A stretch of 64,000 bases of DNA from Paractinoplanes lichenicola. Lineage in GTDB: Bacteria > Actinomycetota > Actinomycetes > Mycobacteriales > Micromonosporaceae. Shown here piece by piece: positions 1-7,823 of this stretch. Every line of letters starts with the position of its first letter. Position 1 is the stretch's first letter. Made by a program: the position numbers and the translations under genes. The stretch lies in assembly GCF_016785085.1 (NCBI RefSeq), contig NZ_JAENHO010000007.1, positions 496,001 through 560,000 on the forward strand, read 5' to 3'. The notes under the pieces are model-generated. The model made no database searches. It was not told the DNA's origin and worked only from the letters and a program-made list of their open reading frames with translations.

Positions 1-1151
1 TAGCCGAGGCCGTCGAAGGCGTCCGCCGGGATCGCGCCGAGGTCGCCCGCGACCGGACCGGGATGCTCGTTGATCGTGATGATGAGCTCCTTCAGGTCGT
101 CGCAGTACACGGAGGGGTTGTCGAAACCGGACGCCCGCGCCCACCGGTGCGCCGTGAGCCCGCCGCCGCACTGCCGGACGAGCGCGCAGGAGCGGCAGGT
201 GGCCGAGAGCGCGGCCAGCCCGCCCCGGCGGCGGCGCATCGCGGGCAGCCCGGCGACGTCGTCGGCCGAGGCGTCGAAGACGGTCAGCCCGGTCGCACCG
301 CCGCCCGGCCCGGTCGTCTTCATCGAGTCGGGCTCCTCCCACGCCCCGTCGGTCTCGATCACCACCACGTCGCCGGCGTCGACGCCCACGGCCTCGGTCT
401 GCGTGGGGCCACCGAGGCCGAGCGAGCGGATCGAGTCGAAGAGCCGTACGGGCACCGGACGGTCGTCGGCCGCCCAGCGGTCGTGGAAGGCGGTCAGCCA
501 CTCCCCGAGCGGCTCGGGCGGCGGGGTGTCCCAGGTGGCGTGGGGCAGCAGCAGGTCGATCCGCGGCGGCTGCTCGGCCAGCAGGGCCTCGTAGACGGCG
601 ATCGGGTCGTTGGCCGCGTCGACCGTGCACAGCAGCCCGGCGTAGAGCGGCCGGTAGCGGGGTTCGCGCAGCCGGCGCAGGGCGGCCCGCACGCGGTCGT
701 GGCTGGACGCGCCGTTGCGGTAGCGCCGGTGCCGGTCGTTCTCGGCCCGGCCGCCGTCGAGCGAGACGCCGATCTTGACCCCGAACTCGAGCAGCAGCTC
801 GCACGTGGCCGCGTCGAGCCGTACGGCGTTGGTCTGCATCCGCAGGTCGAGCTCGCAGACGCGGGTGATGGTGCCGCGCAGCTCGGTCAGCAGCGCGCGC
901 AGCCGCCGGGGCCCGAGCAGCAGGGGCTCACCGCCGTGCAGCACCACCCCGACGGAGGCCAGGCCGTGCCGCGCGGCGTGCTGGGCGATGCGGCCCGCCG
1001 CCGCCCGCGCGGTCTCCGGCTCCATCGCGAGGGGCCGGCCGCGCCACGACTGGTCGGCGTGCTCGTAGATGTAGCAGTGGTCGCAGGCGAGGTCGCAGCG
1101 GCTGTGGACCTTCAGCACGAAGTGGCGCAGCGGGCGCCACGGGGTCTCCAC
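1..1151 (-). CDS. fxsB: FxsB-type radical SAM/SPASM peptide maturase (3' part outside window)
   Basis: The minus-strand frame is open from a GTG at 1151 to the left edge, so the C-terminus is missing. Residues C19, C23 and C26 form the radical SAM CxxxCxxC motif (RCDLACDHCYIYEHADQSW), which binds the [4Fe-4S] cluster that cleaves S-adenosylmethionine. A glycine-rich GGEPLLL segment and a Cys-containing C-terminal part (CRSCALVRQCGGG) fit the SPASM region. The motif is typical of FxsB, the enzyme that forms cyclophane crosslinks in FxSxx-COOH peptides. An in-frame stop just upstream fixes the GTG as the likely start. It begins 6 bases after the stop of the precursor gene, so the two are co-transcribed. 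Precise chemistry is inferred from the family. Confidence 0.88.
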   Translation of the reverse strand, partial: METPWRPLRHFVLKVHSRCDLACDHCYIYEHADQSWRGRPLAMEPETARAAAGRIAQHAARHGLASVGVVLHGGEPLLLGPRRLRALLTELRGTITRVCELDLRMQTNAVRLDAATCELLLEFGVKIGVSLDGGRAENDRHRRYRNGASSHDRVRAALRRLREPRYRPLYAGLLCTVDAANDPIAVYEALLAEQPPRIDLLLPHATWDTPPPEPLGEWLTAFHDRWAADDRPVPVRLFDSIRSLGLGGPTQTEAVGVDAGDVVVIETDGAWEEPDSMKTTGPGGGATGLTVFDASADDVAGLPAMRRRRGGLAALSATCRSCALVRQCGGGLTAHRWARASGFDNPSVYCDDLKELIITINEHPGPVAGDLGAIPADAFDGLG

Positions 1152-1157
1152 CCCCGG

Positions 1158-1328
1158 TCAGAGGCCAGAGCTGAAGGGGGTGACGTCGGATCGGTCCCGC
1201 GTCCGAACGTGGCGGACGATGCGACGCACGATCGTCGCGGACGCCGTCCGTTCGATCCGGTCGATGGGGCTCCGGCGAGCCTCGTCGAGCGGGCGCGGAG
1301 CGGGTGATTTCGCGGTAGGCAACGGCAC
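1158..1328 (-). CDS. fxsA: FxsA-type RiPP precursor (FxSxx-COOH peptide), 56 aa
   Basis: A short GTG-started frame of 56 codons ends in Pro-Phe-Ser-Ser-Gly-Leu-stop. That is the F-x-S-x-x-COOH terminus that defines FxsA precursors. The rest is a leader with a central SPIDRIERTASATIVRRIVR segment, which has the conserved character of these leaders. A GGGGGA sequence sits six bases before the GTG, and the stop lies 6 bases before the radical SAM gene. The C-terminal Phe is expected to be crosslinked to a nearby residue by FxsB; this is family knowledge, not seen here. The other usual FxsA-system genes would have to lie beyond the left edge. Confidence 0.85.
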   Translation of the reverse strand: MPLPTAKSPAPRPLDEARRSPIDRIERTASATIVRRIVRHVRTRDRSDVTPFSSGL

Positions 1329-1363
1329 GACAATTCCCCCAGATCCCGGTCAAGGCATCTGGA

Positions 1364-1392
1364 AGCATAGACAACACTTGAGGTCATGTCAC
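1364..1392 (-). promoter_or_regulatory. putative sigma70-type promoter of fxsA-fxsB
   Basis: On the minus strand a GTGACA box (1392-1387) and a TATGCT box (1369-1364) are separated by 17 bases, about 35 bases before the fxsA GTG. Both hexamers are near-consensus for the vegetative actinobacterial sigma factor. This is pattern matching only. Confidence 0.45.
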
Positions 1393-1412
1393 GGGCACGC
1401 TCGGTGCGCGAC

Positions 1413-1622
1413 CTAGTGGCGATTCGGCCCGATCACCCGGAACACGGTGGTCTGCTCCAGCACCCGCGGCTCCTCGACGTCGCCGTCGCAGAGCAGCGCA
1501 ACGGGCTGACGGGGCAGGCCGGAAACCTTGTCCGGCAGCCAGCCGACGACCAGCCAGACCTTGTCGGCGCCGGCGGTGGCGCCCGGCTCGCGCAGATAGA
1601 GCGGAAAGTGCTGCGGGATCAC
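1413..1622 (-). CDS. small hypothetical protein, 69 aa
   Basis: The frame from GTG 1622 to the stop at 1413 gives a compact hydrophobic/charged protein with the core DKVWLVVGWLPDKVSG and the end VFRVIGPNRH. Its amino-acid composition looks like coding sequence. The frame is open further upstream (to 1742), but that part reads as an arginine-rich shadow of the transglutaminase-like gene, so the internal GTG is preferred. No clear ribosome site is visible. I do not recognise a family. It lies between the transglutaminase-like gene and the fxsA promoter, in the same direction as both. Confidence 0.45.
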   Translation of the reverse strand: MIPQHFPLYLREPGATAGADKVWLVVGWLPDKVSGLPRQPVALLCDGDVEEPRVLEQTTVFRVIGPNRH

Positions 1623-1665
1623 AGCTACCGACGCTACGCGGTGACCGGGCGCCCCCGCCGGGCTT

Positions 1666-2415
1666 TCACGCACTGGCCAGCGGCTCCCTCCGGCCGCGGC
1701 GGACGTTGAACACCTCGCCGGGCACCTTGACCGCCTCGTCACCGGCGGCGATGCGGTCGATCAGGTCGCGGTCGACGGGGTCGCCGGGGCCGGGCATGGG
1801 ATCCCACGAGTCCCACGGGAGGGCCTCGACGTCGGCCCGGTCGCGGATCACGTTGCCGGCGATGAACCACTCCCCCGCCATGTTCGCCGGCGGGTGGCCG
1901 AACAGCTCCGGGTCGGCCTTGCCGTCGCGCACGAGCCGCCACGCGTCGGGGCCGGGCAGGAACTGGTCGCGTGGCACGTCGAGCGGGTCGAAGCCGAGCT
2001 TGAGCGCCTCGGCCTGCAGGGCGTCGAGCTGCGCGTCGACCAGCCTGCCGCCGACCTCGACGACCCAGTGATCGTCGTAGCGCCCGGGGGTGAAGTAGGC
2101 GCCGAACCCGGCCCGCGACCGCGCGTCGAATCCGTGCGCGCGCAGCATGGCCACGGTCAGGACGGTGAAGCTGCGGCACATGGTCGGCACCCGGTCGCCC
2201 GGCTCGCGCGCCTCGCTCAGTGGACGGTCCCCCGCCGCGTCCAGGAGCTCCTCGGCCCGCCGCAGGTGCACTGTCGCGGGGTCGTCCAGTTCCACCCCGT
2301 ACGAGGCCGCCCAGCCCTCGTGGAGGAGCAGGCCCTGCACCGTCCGCACGATGGTGGCGAGGTCGGCCGGGAGGTCCTTCACGGCGGCCGTGTGCCGCCC
2401 CAGATCGGTCATCAT
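1666..2415 (-). CDS. transglutaminase-like domain protein
   Basis: About 249 residues from ATG 2415; in-frame GTG codons further upstream would lengthen it by up to 25 residues. The central segment MCRSFTVLTVAMLRAHGFDA carries a Cys followed by a helix. Downstream, DDHWVVEVGGRLVDAQLD supplies a His in a WVVE strand and an Asp, which is the Cys-His-Asp layout of the transglutaminase-like superfamily. The C-terminus is rich in Trp, Asp and Pro (PWDSWDPMPG), as in uncharacterised actinobacterial members. There is no signal peptide, so it is probably cytoplasmic. Whether it is a protease or a peptide N-glycanase-like enzyme cannot be told. Confidence 0.7.
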   Translation of the reverse strand: MMTDLGRHTAAVKDLPADLATIVRTVQGLLLHEGWAASYGVELDDPATVHLRRAEELLDAAGDRPLSEAREPGDRVPTMCRSFTVLTVAMLRAHGFDARSRAGFGAYFTPGRYDDHWVVEVGGRLVDAQLDALQAEALKLGFDPLDVPRDQFLPGPDAWRLVRDGKADPELFGHPPANMAGEWFIAGNVIRDRADVEALPWDSWDPMPGPGDPVDRDLIDRIAAGDEAVKVPGEVFNVRRGRREPLASA

Positions 2416-2449
2416 GACGTCCAGGGTGGACGCTGACACCGTGTGAGAG

Positions 2450-2685
2450 TCAACCCGCGCGGCGGATGCTCCAGGAAAATTGACCCTCACGGACCGTCGT
2501 CCCGGACCGGTCGGTGATCGTCGCCGTCGTGGTCAGCCGCAGCTTGGCCACCTGCCCCGCGTACAGGCCGCTGAGCCGACGGCGACCACCCCGACGCCGT
2601 CCGCGGCCCGCACCATCTCGAGACCGGCGGTGCGGTCGGCCGGGATCGGGTCGAGCAGCCGGCGGGCCAGCGCCGTGACGTCCAT
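2450..2685 (-). pseudogene. remnant of a hotdog-fold thioesterase (PaaI/DUF4442-like)
   Basis: From ATG 2685 the frame reads MDVTALARRLLDPIPADR, then a glycine/valine strand, and hits a stop after about 50 codons. Shifting frame near 2575 restores a typical hotdog C-terminus (GLYAGQVAKLRLTTTATITD, then VREGQFSWSIRRAG) ending at 2450. Full-length members are about 140 residues, so roughly half the protein, including the catalytic helix, has been deleted and the ends joined out of frame. It is not expected to be functional. The assignment rests on my recognition of the two ends. Confidence 0.6.
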
Positions 2686-2708
2686 CCCCGCAGTCTTCCC
2701 GGTACGGG

Positions 2709-3329
2709 TTACCGGCCGGTGACGCCCCGGCGTAGCTTCACCGTGTTGTCGGTGCGGTGATGCGCGACGCCGTCGATGACGTGCTCACGCGGGTGCTCCT
2801 CGGCCAGCAGCACCTCCCACTCGGCGCCCAGCTCGAGGCTCTTGACGACCTCGTCCGGGCCGGGCAGCGGCGGCATGTCGTCGTGCTCGGGGCGGTGCAC
2901 CGGCCCGGTGTCCATGTGCCCCTCGATCAGCAGCACTCCCCCGGGTGCCACGGCGGCCGCCGCCCGGCGCAGGATCCCCACCCGGTCGAACTCGCCCCAG
3001 TGGTGCAGGAACTGCGCGCTGACCAGGTCGTACTCGCCGCCGGGGAACTCGGCCGTGAGGTTGCGCCGCTGGAAGTCGATCGTGCTCACGCCCCGGTCGG
3101 CGGCGTGCTGCCGGGCCCGCTCGACGGCCACCCCGGAGATGTCGACCGCGGTCACCTGCCAGCCCCGCTCGGCCAGCCAGATCGCGTCGCCGCCCTCGCC
3201 GCACCCGAGATCGAGGGCCCGGCCGGCGGGCAGGTCGCTCACCTCGCGCACCAGCACCACGTTCGGCTTGCCGCTCCAGATCCGGTCGCTCTCGGAGTAT
3301 CGGGCGTCCCACGCTTGTTCGTCGCTCAT
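2709..3329 (-). CDS. class I SAM-dependent methyltransferase
   Basis: 206 residues starting MSDEQAWDARYSESDRIWSG, the usual opening of a group of actinobacterial TehB/UbiE-like methyltransferases. Motif I (LDLGCGEGG, about residues 39-47) binds S-adenosylmethionine. An acidic residue closing the second strand (VTAVDIS) would bind the ribose. FDLVSAQFLHHW-type residues follow at motif IV. The length and a complete Rossmann core suggest an intact enzyme. The substrate is unknown. It is followed by the broken thioesterase on the same strand with about 20 bases between them. Confidence 0.85.
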   Translation of the reverse strand: MSDEQAWDARYSESDRIWSGKPNVVLVREVSDLPAGRALDLGCGEGGDAIWLAERGWQVTAVDISGVAVERARQHAADRGVSTIDFQRRNLTAEFPGGEYDLVSAQFLHHWGEFDRVGILRRAAAAVAPGGVLLIEGHMDTGPVHRPEHDDMPPLPGPDEVVKSLELGAEWEVLLAEEHPREHVIDGVAHHRTDNTVKLRRGVTGR

Positions 3330-3391
3330 GCGCCCAGCCTGCGGCAGCGCCCGCCGGGACGCCTACAAACCTTGCCGAATCAGCAAACCCG

Positions 3392-3946
3392 TCAGCCGGC
3401 CCGCTTGCGGGCCCGCCGGGCCGCCAGCTCGTCGCCCGCGGACGGCTCGGGGTCGGACCCGACCGGGACCGGGCCGCCGGCCGGCTCGGCCGGCAGGTTG
3501 GTCAGCGAGCCCTGGATCTCCTTGAAGGCGCCGCCGATGGCGATGCCGAACACGCCCTGGCCGCCCTGCAGCAGGTCGACCACTTCCTCCGGCGAGCGGC
3601 ACTCGTAGACCGTCGTGCCGTCGGAGATGAGGGTGATACCGGCCAGGTCCTCCACGCCCCGCGAGCGCAGCGTCTCGATCGCCCGGCGGATGTTCTGCAG
3701 CGACACCCCGGCGTCGAGCAGGCGCTTGACCACCTTGAGGACCACCAGGTCACGGAACGAGTAGAGCCGCTGGGTGCCCGAGCCGGACGCGTCACGGATG
3801 CTGGGCACGACCAGGGTCGTGCGCGCCCAGTAGTCGAGCTGGCGGTAGCTGATGCCGACCGCCTGGCACGCCGTCACCCCGCGATAACCGACCGAGCCGT
3901 CCTCGCCGACGAGAGGGCCCTCATGTTCAAGGGGCTGCTCGTGCAC
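3392..3946 (-). CDS. MerR-family regulator (Rv1830-like)
   Basis: 184 residues from a GTG at 3946 with GGAGG seven bases upstream. Residues about 22-95 form a MerR winged helix (YRGVTACQAVGISYRQLDYW and a SGTQRLYSFRDLVVLKVVKR wing). A four-helix segment follows, and the tail is disordered and Arg/Lys-rich. In mycobacteria the equivalent gene closes the gcvH-garA-ftsR-DUF151-merR block, and the same order is kept here, which supports orthology. No Cys-rich effector site is present, so it is not a metal sensor. It probably controls cell-cycle or growth genes, by analogy. Confidence 0.82.
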   Translation of the reverse strand: MHEQPLEHEGPLVGEDGSVGYRGVTACQAVGISYRQLDYWARTTLVVPSIRDASGSGTQRLYSFRDLVVLKVVKRLLDAGVSLQNIRRAIETLRSRGVEDLAGITLISDGTTVYECRSPEEVVDLLQGGQGVFGIAIGGAFKEIQGSLTNLPAEPAGGPVPVGSDPEPSAGDELAARRARKRAG

Positions 3947-4095
3947 GCGACCACCTCCCCGCTGCGCGGTGCCGCCGCTTCACCTGGACTTCACGAGCGT
4001 ATATCTCAGGGCCCGCGGAAACAGCTAGGTAACGCGACGACACGCCGCGACCGAGCGAGGCAGATGTCGATCTTTCCCCCGCCGCGGGGACGTCT

Positions 4096-4563
4096 TCAGC
4101 CCGCGAAATCCTCGGGGCGGACCTGATCGAGGAACTCGCGGAACTTCTCGACCTCGTCCTCCTGCTCGTCGGGGATGACGATGCCGGCCTCGGTCAGCAC
4201 CTCGTCGGCGCACCGGATCGGCGCCCCCACCCGCAGGGCGAGCGCGATCGAGTCGCTCGGGCGGGCCGAGACCCGCACCCCCTCCTCGCCGATCAGCAGG
4301 TCGGCGTAGAAGACGTTGTCCTTCAGCTCGGTGATCTCGACCGCGGTCAGCGGCGCCTCGAGGGCGGCCAGGATGTCCCGCAGCAGATCGTGGGTCAGCG
4401 GACGGGCGGGCTTGACACCCTGCTGCTCGTACGCGATCGCGGTCGCCTCGACCGCACCGATCCAGATCGGCAGATACCGATCACCGTCAACTTCTCGCAG
4501 CAGGACGATCGGCTGGTTGCTCGGCAGCTCCACCCGAACCCCGACCACGCTCAGCTCGCGCAC
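4096..4563 (-). CDS. bifunctional nuclease family protein (DUF151)
   Basis: GTG 4563 preceded by GGAGG at good spacing gives 155 residues, the usual family length; the frame is open upstream but that part looks non-coding. The sequence opens VRELSVVGVRVELPSNQPIV and contains LPIWIGAVEATAI, the conserved DUF151 core, with an SARPSDSIALALR segment near the middle. DUF151 proteins are described as having weak DNase/RNase activity; the physiological role is unclear. It lies between the two MerR-type regulators, matching Rv1829 of mycobacteria in position and strand. Confidence 0.88.
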   Translation of the reverse strand: MRELSVVGVRVELPSNQPIVLLREVDGDRYLPIWIGAVEATAIAYEQQGVKPARPLTHDLLRDILAALEAPLTAVEITELKDNVFYADLLIGEEGVRVSARPSDSIALALRVGAPIRCADEVLTEAGIVIPDEQEDEVEKFREFLDQVRPEDFAG

Positions 4564-4683
4564 CGCCCGCCTCCGTGTCGTTTTCGCGCCGCCCGCAACG
4601 GCTGCCCCTATCCTGCACGGTACACGCACGCCGTCCGGATCCCACCGGTGCCGCATACCCCGGAAAGCCTAGGCGAATCCGGC

Positions 4684-5430
4684 TCAGCGCCCGAGTTCGC
4701 CGCGCAGTCCGGCCCGGACCAATGCAGCATGCAGACGCTGCGAGAGCGCCTGCAGATCCCGGGCCGTCTCGTTGGCCCGGGCCCGGGCGGCCGGGTCGCT
4801 CTGCCGCACCAGCGGCGCCAGGAGCTGCGTGAACAGGCCCACCTCACGGTCCGAGGCGGCCCGGAAACCCCGCAGATGGCGCAGTTCCAGCCCGTATTTC
4901 GTCAGCCCGACCACGGCCTCGACGATGACCACGGCATCGCCGTCGTACCACCCCGGGGGCCGCGCCGTGACCAGGCCCATGCGCTCCAGCTCGTCGAGCA
5001 GCTCCCCGGAGACGCCCGTGCGTTCCATCACATCCTCCCGGGGGACCCGGGTGTCGGACGGATCGGCGGGCGCCTTCTCGGCGCCCACGGCGACCAGGGC
5101 CGGCCGGCTCGGCGCCACCGGCTCCTCGGACTCCATGCGGTCGAGCTGCTCGCGGATCACCCGCAGGGGCAGATATTGGTCGCGCTGCGCGGTCAGGACG
5201 AACCTGAGCCGCGCCACGTCGTTCCACGAGTACTTCCGATACCCGGAGGCGGTGCGCTGGGGATCGACCAGCCCCTCCGCCTCCAGGAACCGCAACTTGG
5301 AGATGGTGGTGTCGGGGAACTCGGTGCGCAGATGGGCCAGCACCTCCCCGATGCTCATCAGCGCAGCCTCGCGCCCGCCCTGGGGACGCGAGGCCCCCGG
5401 GTCGCGCGCGGCCGCCCCCGACGCAGTCAC
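4684..5430 (-). CDS. ftsR: MerR-like cell-division regulator FtsR (Rv1828-type)
   Basis: 248 residues; an internal Met at residue 25 (MSIGEVLAHL) could be the true start. The N-terminal winged helix reads TISKLRFLEAEGLVDPQRTA followed by SGYRKYSWNDVARL, and a long helical C-terminal effector-like half follows. In Corynebacterium glutamicum the ortholog FtsR activates ftsZ; in mycobacteria the gene is Rv1828. It starts two bases after the stop of garA, so the two are translated from one message. Orthology is based on sequence and on the conserved neighbours on both sides. Confidence 0.85.
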   Translation of the reverse strand: MTASGAAARDPGASRPQGGREAALMSIGEVLAHLRTEFPDTTISKLRFLEAEGLVDPQRTASGYRKYSWNDVARLRFVLTAQRDQYLPLRVIREQLDRMESEEPVAPSRPALVAVGAEKAPADPSDTRVPREDVMERTGVSGELLDELERMGLVTARPPGWYDGDAVVIVEAVVGLTKYGLELRHLRGFRAASDREVGLFTQLLAPLVRQSDPAARARANETARDLQALSQRLHAALVRAGLRGELGR

Positions 5431-5432
5431 TC

Positions 5433-5879
5433 CTAGCTGCCCTCACCCTCGGGCCGCGGGCCGGCGATGAACACCAGCCGGAACTTGCCGATCTGCACCT
5501 CGTCGCCGTTGCTGAGCGTGGCCGCCTCGACCCGCTCGCGGTTGACGTAGGTGCCGTTGAGCGAGCCCACGTCGCGCACCGTGAAGGTGCCGCCGTCGCG
5601 GTGGAACTCGGCGTGGCGGCGGGAGACCGTCACGTCGTCGAGGAAGATGTCACTGTCGGGGTGACGTCCACTGGTCGTCACGTCGTGGTCCAGCAGGAAG
5701 CGGGCGCCCGCGTTGGGACCCCGGCGCACCACCAGCAGCGCCATCCCGGGCGGGAGCGAGCCCGACATGCGGCTCGGCACCACGTCGGTGTCGGGACCCT
5801 CGAGCACCTCGTCGAGGGCGCCGAGGTTCAGCGTGGACGTGACGTCGAGTGGGGGGAACTCGTCGTCTGGGCGCGTCAT
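5433..5879 (-). CDS. garA: FHA-domain regulator GarA/OdhI
   Basis: 148 residues with a C-terminal FHA domain (about 60-135) containing GRHPDSDIFLDDVTVSRRHA and DVGSLNGTYVN, the phosphothreonine-binding loops. GarA/OdhI binds 2-oxoglutarate dehydrogenase and glutamate dehydrogenase and holds them inactive until serine/threonine kinases phosphorylate its N-terminal threonines. Here the N-terminal motif reads DVTSTLNLG (T14, T16), whereas mycobacteria have ETTS. The second Thr (PknB-type site) aligns, but the first (PknG-type site) appears to be Val. That comparison is from memory. It is adjacent to gcvH and ftsR, the standard order. Confidence 0.9.
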   Translation of the reverse strand: MTRPDDEFPPLDVTSTLNLGALDEVLEGPDTDVVPSRMSGSLPPGMALLVVRRGPNAGARFLLDHDVTTSGRHPDSDIFLDDVTVSRRHAEFHRDGGTFTVRDVGSLNGTYVNRERVEAATLSNGDEVQIGKFRLVFIAGPRPEGEGS

Positions 5880-5981
5880 CGGACCACCTCACGGATCAGT
5901 TGGTCGTGGCGTGCGGCCAAGGTCTCCCCCGCCGCGCCGTAAGGCTGGGACGCACGACTATCGGTTTCAAAGAGATAACAA

Positions 5982-6027
5982 GGTTGTGCCCCGCAACCCT
6001 AGTCAGGGCCAATATCGCGGGGCAACC
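5982..6027 (-). terminator. imperfect hairpin between gcvH and garA
   Basis: Arms 5982-5994 and 6017-6027 pair with a two-base bulge (GGTTG/CAACC flanking CCCCGC/GCGGGG) around a 22-base loop. It lies in the 165-base gap between the gcvH stop and the garA start. No U-tract follows. It may attenuate read-through or be a processing site, since both genes point the same way. Confidence 0.3.
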
Positions 6028-6044
6028 GGACACACTGACCGGAG

Positions 6045-6425
6045 TCAGCTCTCCGTCAAAGCTTTGTATGCGTCCGCGTCGAGCAGTTGCGCGATCGAGC
6101 CGGAATCGGCCGGCGCGATCTCCACCAGCCAGCCCGCCGCATAGGGCTCGGCATTGATCAGCTCGGGCTCGTCGGTCAGCGAGGCGTTCTTCGACACGAT
6201 CGTGCCCGCGATCGGCGCGTAGATCTCCGACACGCTCTTCGTCGACTCGATCTCGCCGAGCGAATCGCCCGCCGCCACCTCGGTGCCCTCGTCGGGCAGC
6301 TGCACGAACACGATGTCGCCCAGAGCATCCTGAGCGAAGTGGGTGATGCCCACCCGCACGGGCCCGCTGCCGTCGCCGGCCACCCACTCGTGTTCAGCCG
6401 TGTACCGCAGGTCCTCAGGAATCAC
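6045..6425 (-). CDS. gcvH: glycine cleavage system H protein
   Basis: From GTG 6425, with GGGAGAG upstream, 126 residues begin VIPEDLRYTAEHEWV, exactly the family start; the longer open frame is not used. The lipoyl lysine is K63 in GEIESTKSVSEIYAP. H protein carries the methylamine intermediate from the P to the T protein of the glycine cleavage complex in the cytoplasm. The other gcv genes are not in the window. The link to garA and the DUF881 genes is the conserved actinobacterial arrangement and not a gcv operon. All core positions look intact. Confidence 0.95.
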   Translation of the reverse strand: MIPEDLRYTAEHEWVAGDGSGPVRVGITHFAQDALGDIVFVQLPDEGTEVAAGDSLGEIESTKSVSEIYAPIAGTIVSKNASLTDEPELINAEPYAAGWLVEIAPADSGSIAQLLDADAYKALTES

Positions 6426-6462
6426 GCGTTCTCTCCCGTTGTCACGATTCCCGGCGCCCCTT

Positions 6463-7482
6463 TCAGGAGGCCGGACGTGCGTATTGCATCGACTTGGCGT
6501 CACGGATCGCGGTCACTTCGACCAAGGTCCGTTGTTCCAACGTCACGCTACCGCCGTCACTGTTCACCGACGCCACCACCCCGCCCGGGATCTGCAGCGC
6601 CGTCTGCATGACCGAGGGCTGCCCGATCACGGTCAGCACATAGGGCCCGGACAGGCCCTGACCGTCGGCCATGATGCCCCCGCCCTCGGCGTCGACGAAA
6701 TAGCTCGACGCCACGATCCGGACCGGCCGCCCGCCCGCGCCGGCGATCTGCATGACCTCGCCGCCGGCGCCGCGCAACTCCTGCACCGTGTTGAGGATCG
6801 CGCTCGCCTTGACCCCGTCGATCACGATCCGCAGCCCCGGGCCCCGCCCGGCCAGGGTGCCGGCCAGCAGCCCCAGCTCGTCGGAGCGCTTCTGCGCCTC
6901 GGCCAGCGCCGCCTGCCGCCCGGCCACACCCGAGGTGAGCTGGCGCTGACTGGTCTCCAGGGCGCTGATCTCGCTCTGCAGCCGGCTGTCGCGCGCCTCC
7001 AGGTCGCTCAGGATCCGGACGAGGTCCTCCTGCCGCGCGCTGGCCAGGCCCTCGTCGCTGTCGTTGCTCCTGAGCTGCACCACCAGCGTGAACCCGAACA
7101 ACGCCAGCAACACCAGGATCAGCGCGCCCGCCGAGCTCGGGCGCTTGCGGAGAAACCCGGCCGCTTCCTTTTCCCGTACGGGCTCAGGCTGATCCTCGGT
7201 CTTGGCCGGCGTCCTGGGTTGCAGCACCCGCGTCGCCTCGCCCGGGTCGGGCTGTGCCGTTCGCTCCGGTGTCGCTGGATCGGGTGACGGCGCCGGCGGC
7301 AGCTCGCGCGGCACCGACAACGGCCGCGTCGGCCCGTCCAGCTCGACGGTCTTGGAGTCCATCGACGGAGGCGGCGACGGCGGCGACGACGGCCGCTCGA
7401 CCGTCGGCTCGTCCTCGCTCGGCGGCGGTTTGCGGCCCGCCGTGGGCATGCCCGGCTCGGGCTCGTTCTGGTCGGTCATCAC
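6463..7482 (-). CDS. DUF881 membrane protein (Rv1825-like)
   Basis: 339 residues. The first 120 or so are a Pro/Glu-rich cytoplasmic tail. Then come one transmembrane helix (SAGALILVLLALFGFTLVV), a coiled-coil stretch (SDLEARDSRLQSEISALET), and the extracellular DUF881 domain with GPGLRIVIDG and a VNSDGGSVTLEQRTLVEV end. The last residues stop 37 bases before gcvH. The family is paired with a small basic protein and a second DUF881 gene in nearly all actinobacteria and is thought to belong to the cell envelope; the biochemical role is unknown. Confidence 0.88.
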   Translation of the reverse strand: MMTDQNEPEPGMPTAGRKPPPSEDEPTVERPSSPPSPPPSMDSKTVELDGPTRPLSVPRELPPAPSPDPATPERTAQPDPGEATRVLQPRTPAKTEDQPEPVREKEAAGFLRKRPSSAGALILVLLALFGFTLVVQLRSNDSDEGLASARQEDLVRILSDLEARDSRLQSEISALETSQRQLTSGVAGRQAALAEAQKRSDELGLLAGTLAGRGPGLRIVIDGVKASAILNTVQELRGAGGEVMQIAGAGGRPVRIVASSYFVDAEGGGIMADGQGLSGPYVLTVIGQPSVMQTALQIPGGVVASVNSDGGSVTLEQRTLVEVTAIRDAKSMQYARPAS

Positions 7483-7490
7483 GTCCCCGA

Positions 7491-7823
7491 TCAGGCCCGG
7501 AACAGGTGCCGGCGGATCGCCGCCACATTGCCGAAGATGCGCACGCCGAGGACGACCACGACGCCCGTGGAGAGCTGGGTGCCCACGCCGAGCTGGTCGC
7601 CGAGATAGACGATCAGCGCGGCCACCAGCACGTTCGAGATGAACGAGACGACGAACTGCTTGTCGTCGAAGATGCCGTCGAACCGGGCCCGCACCCCGCC
7701 GAACACCGCGTCCAGCGCCGCCACCACCGCGATCGGCAGGTAGGGCTGCAGGACCACCGGCACGGTGGGGTCGAACACGATGCCCAGCGCGACACCGGCG
7801 ATCAGGGCGAGTACGGCGATCAT
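7491..7823 (-). CDS. sbp: small basic protein (DUF1290 family)
   Basis: 110 residues from ATG 7823, whose first bases overlap the TGA of the upstream DUF881 gene (ATGA). Three hydrophobic helices are visible (MIAVLALIAGVALGIVFDPT, then LPIAVVAALDAVFGGVRARF, then VVVVLGVRIFGNVAAIRRH). In Bacillus the homologue Sbp lies beside ftsZ; here it is part of the pgsA block. It is an integral membrane protein of unknown mechanism. The start is secure because the protein begins with the family's usual hydrophobic helix. Confidence 0.9.
   Translation of the reverse strand: MIAVLALIAGVALGIVFDPTVPVVLQPYLPIAVVAALDAVFGGVRARFDGIFDDKQFVVSFISNVLVAALIVYLGDQLGVGTQLSTGVVVVLGVRIFGNVAAIRRHLFRA

Noticed and set aside
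63..1307. Long plus-strand open frame (414 codons) at the left edge
   Set aside because: It is antisense to the radical SAM gene, Pro/Gly/Arg/Val-rich, without family motifs; the minus strand carries the radical SAM cysteines.
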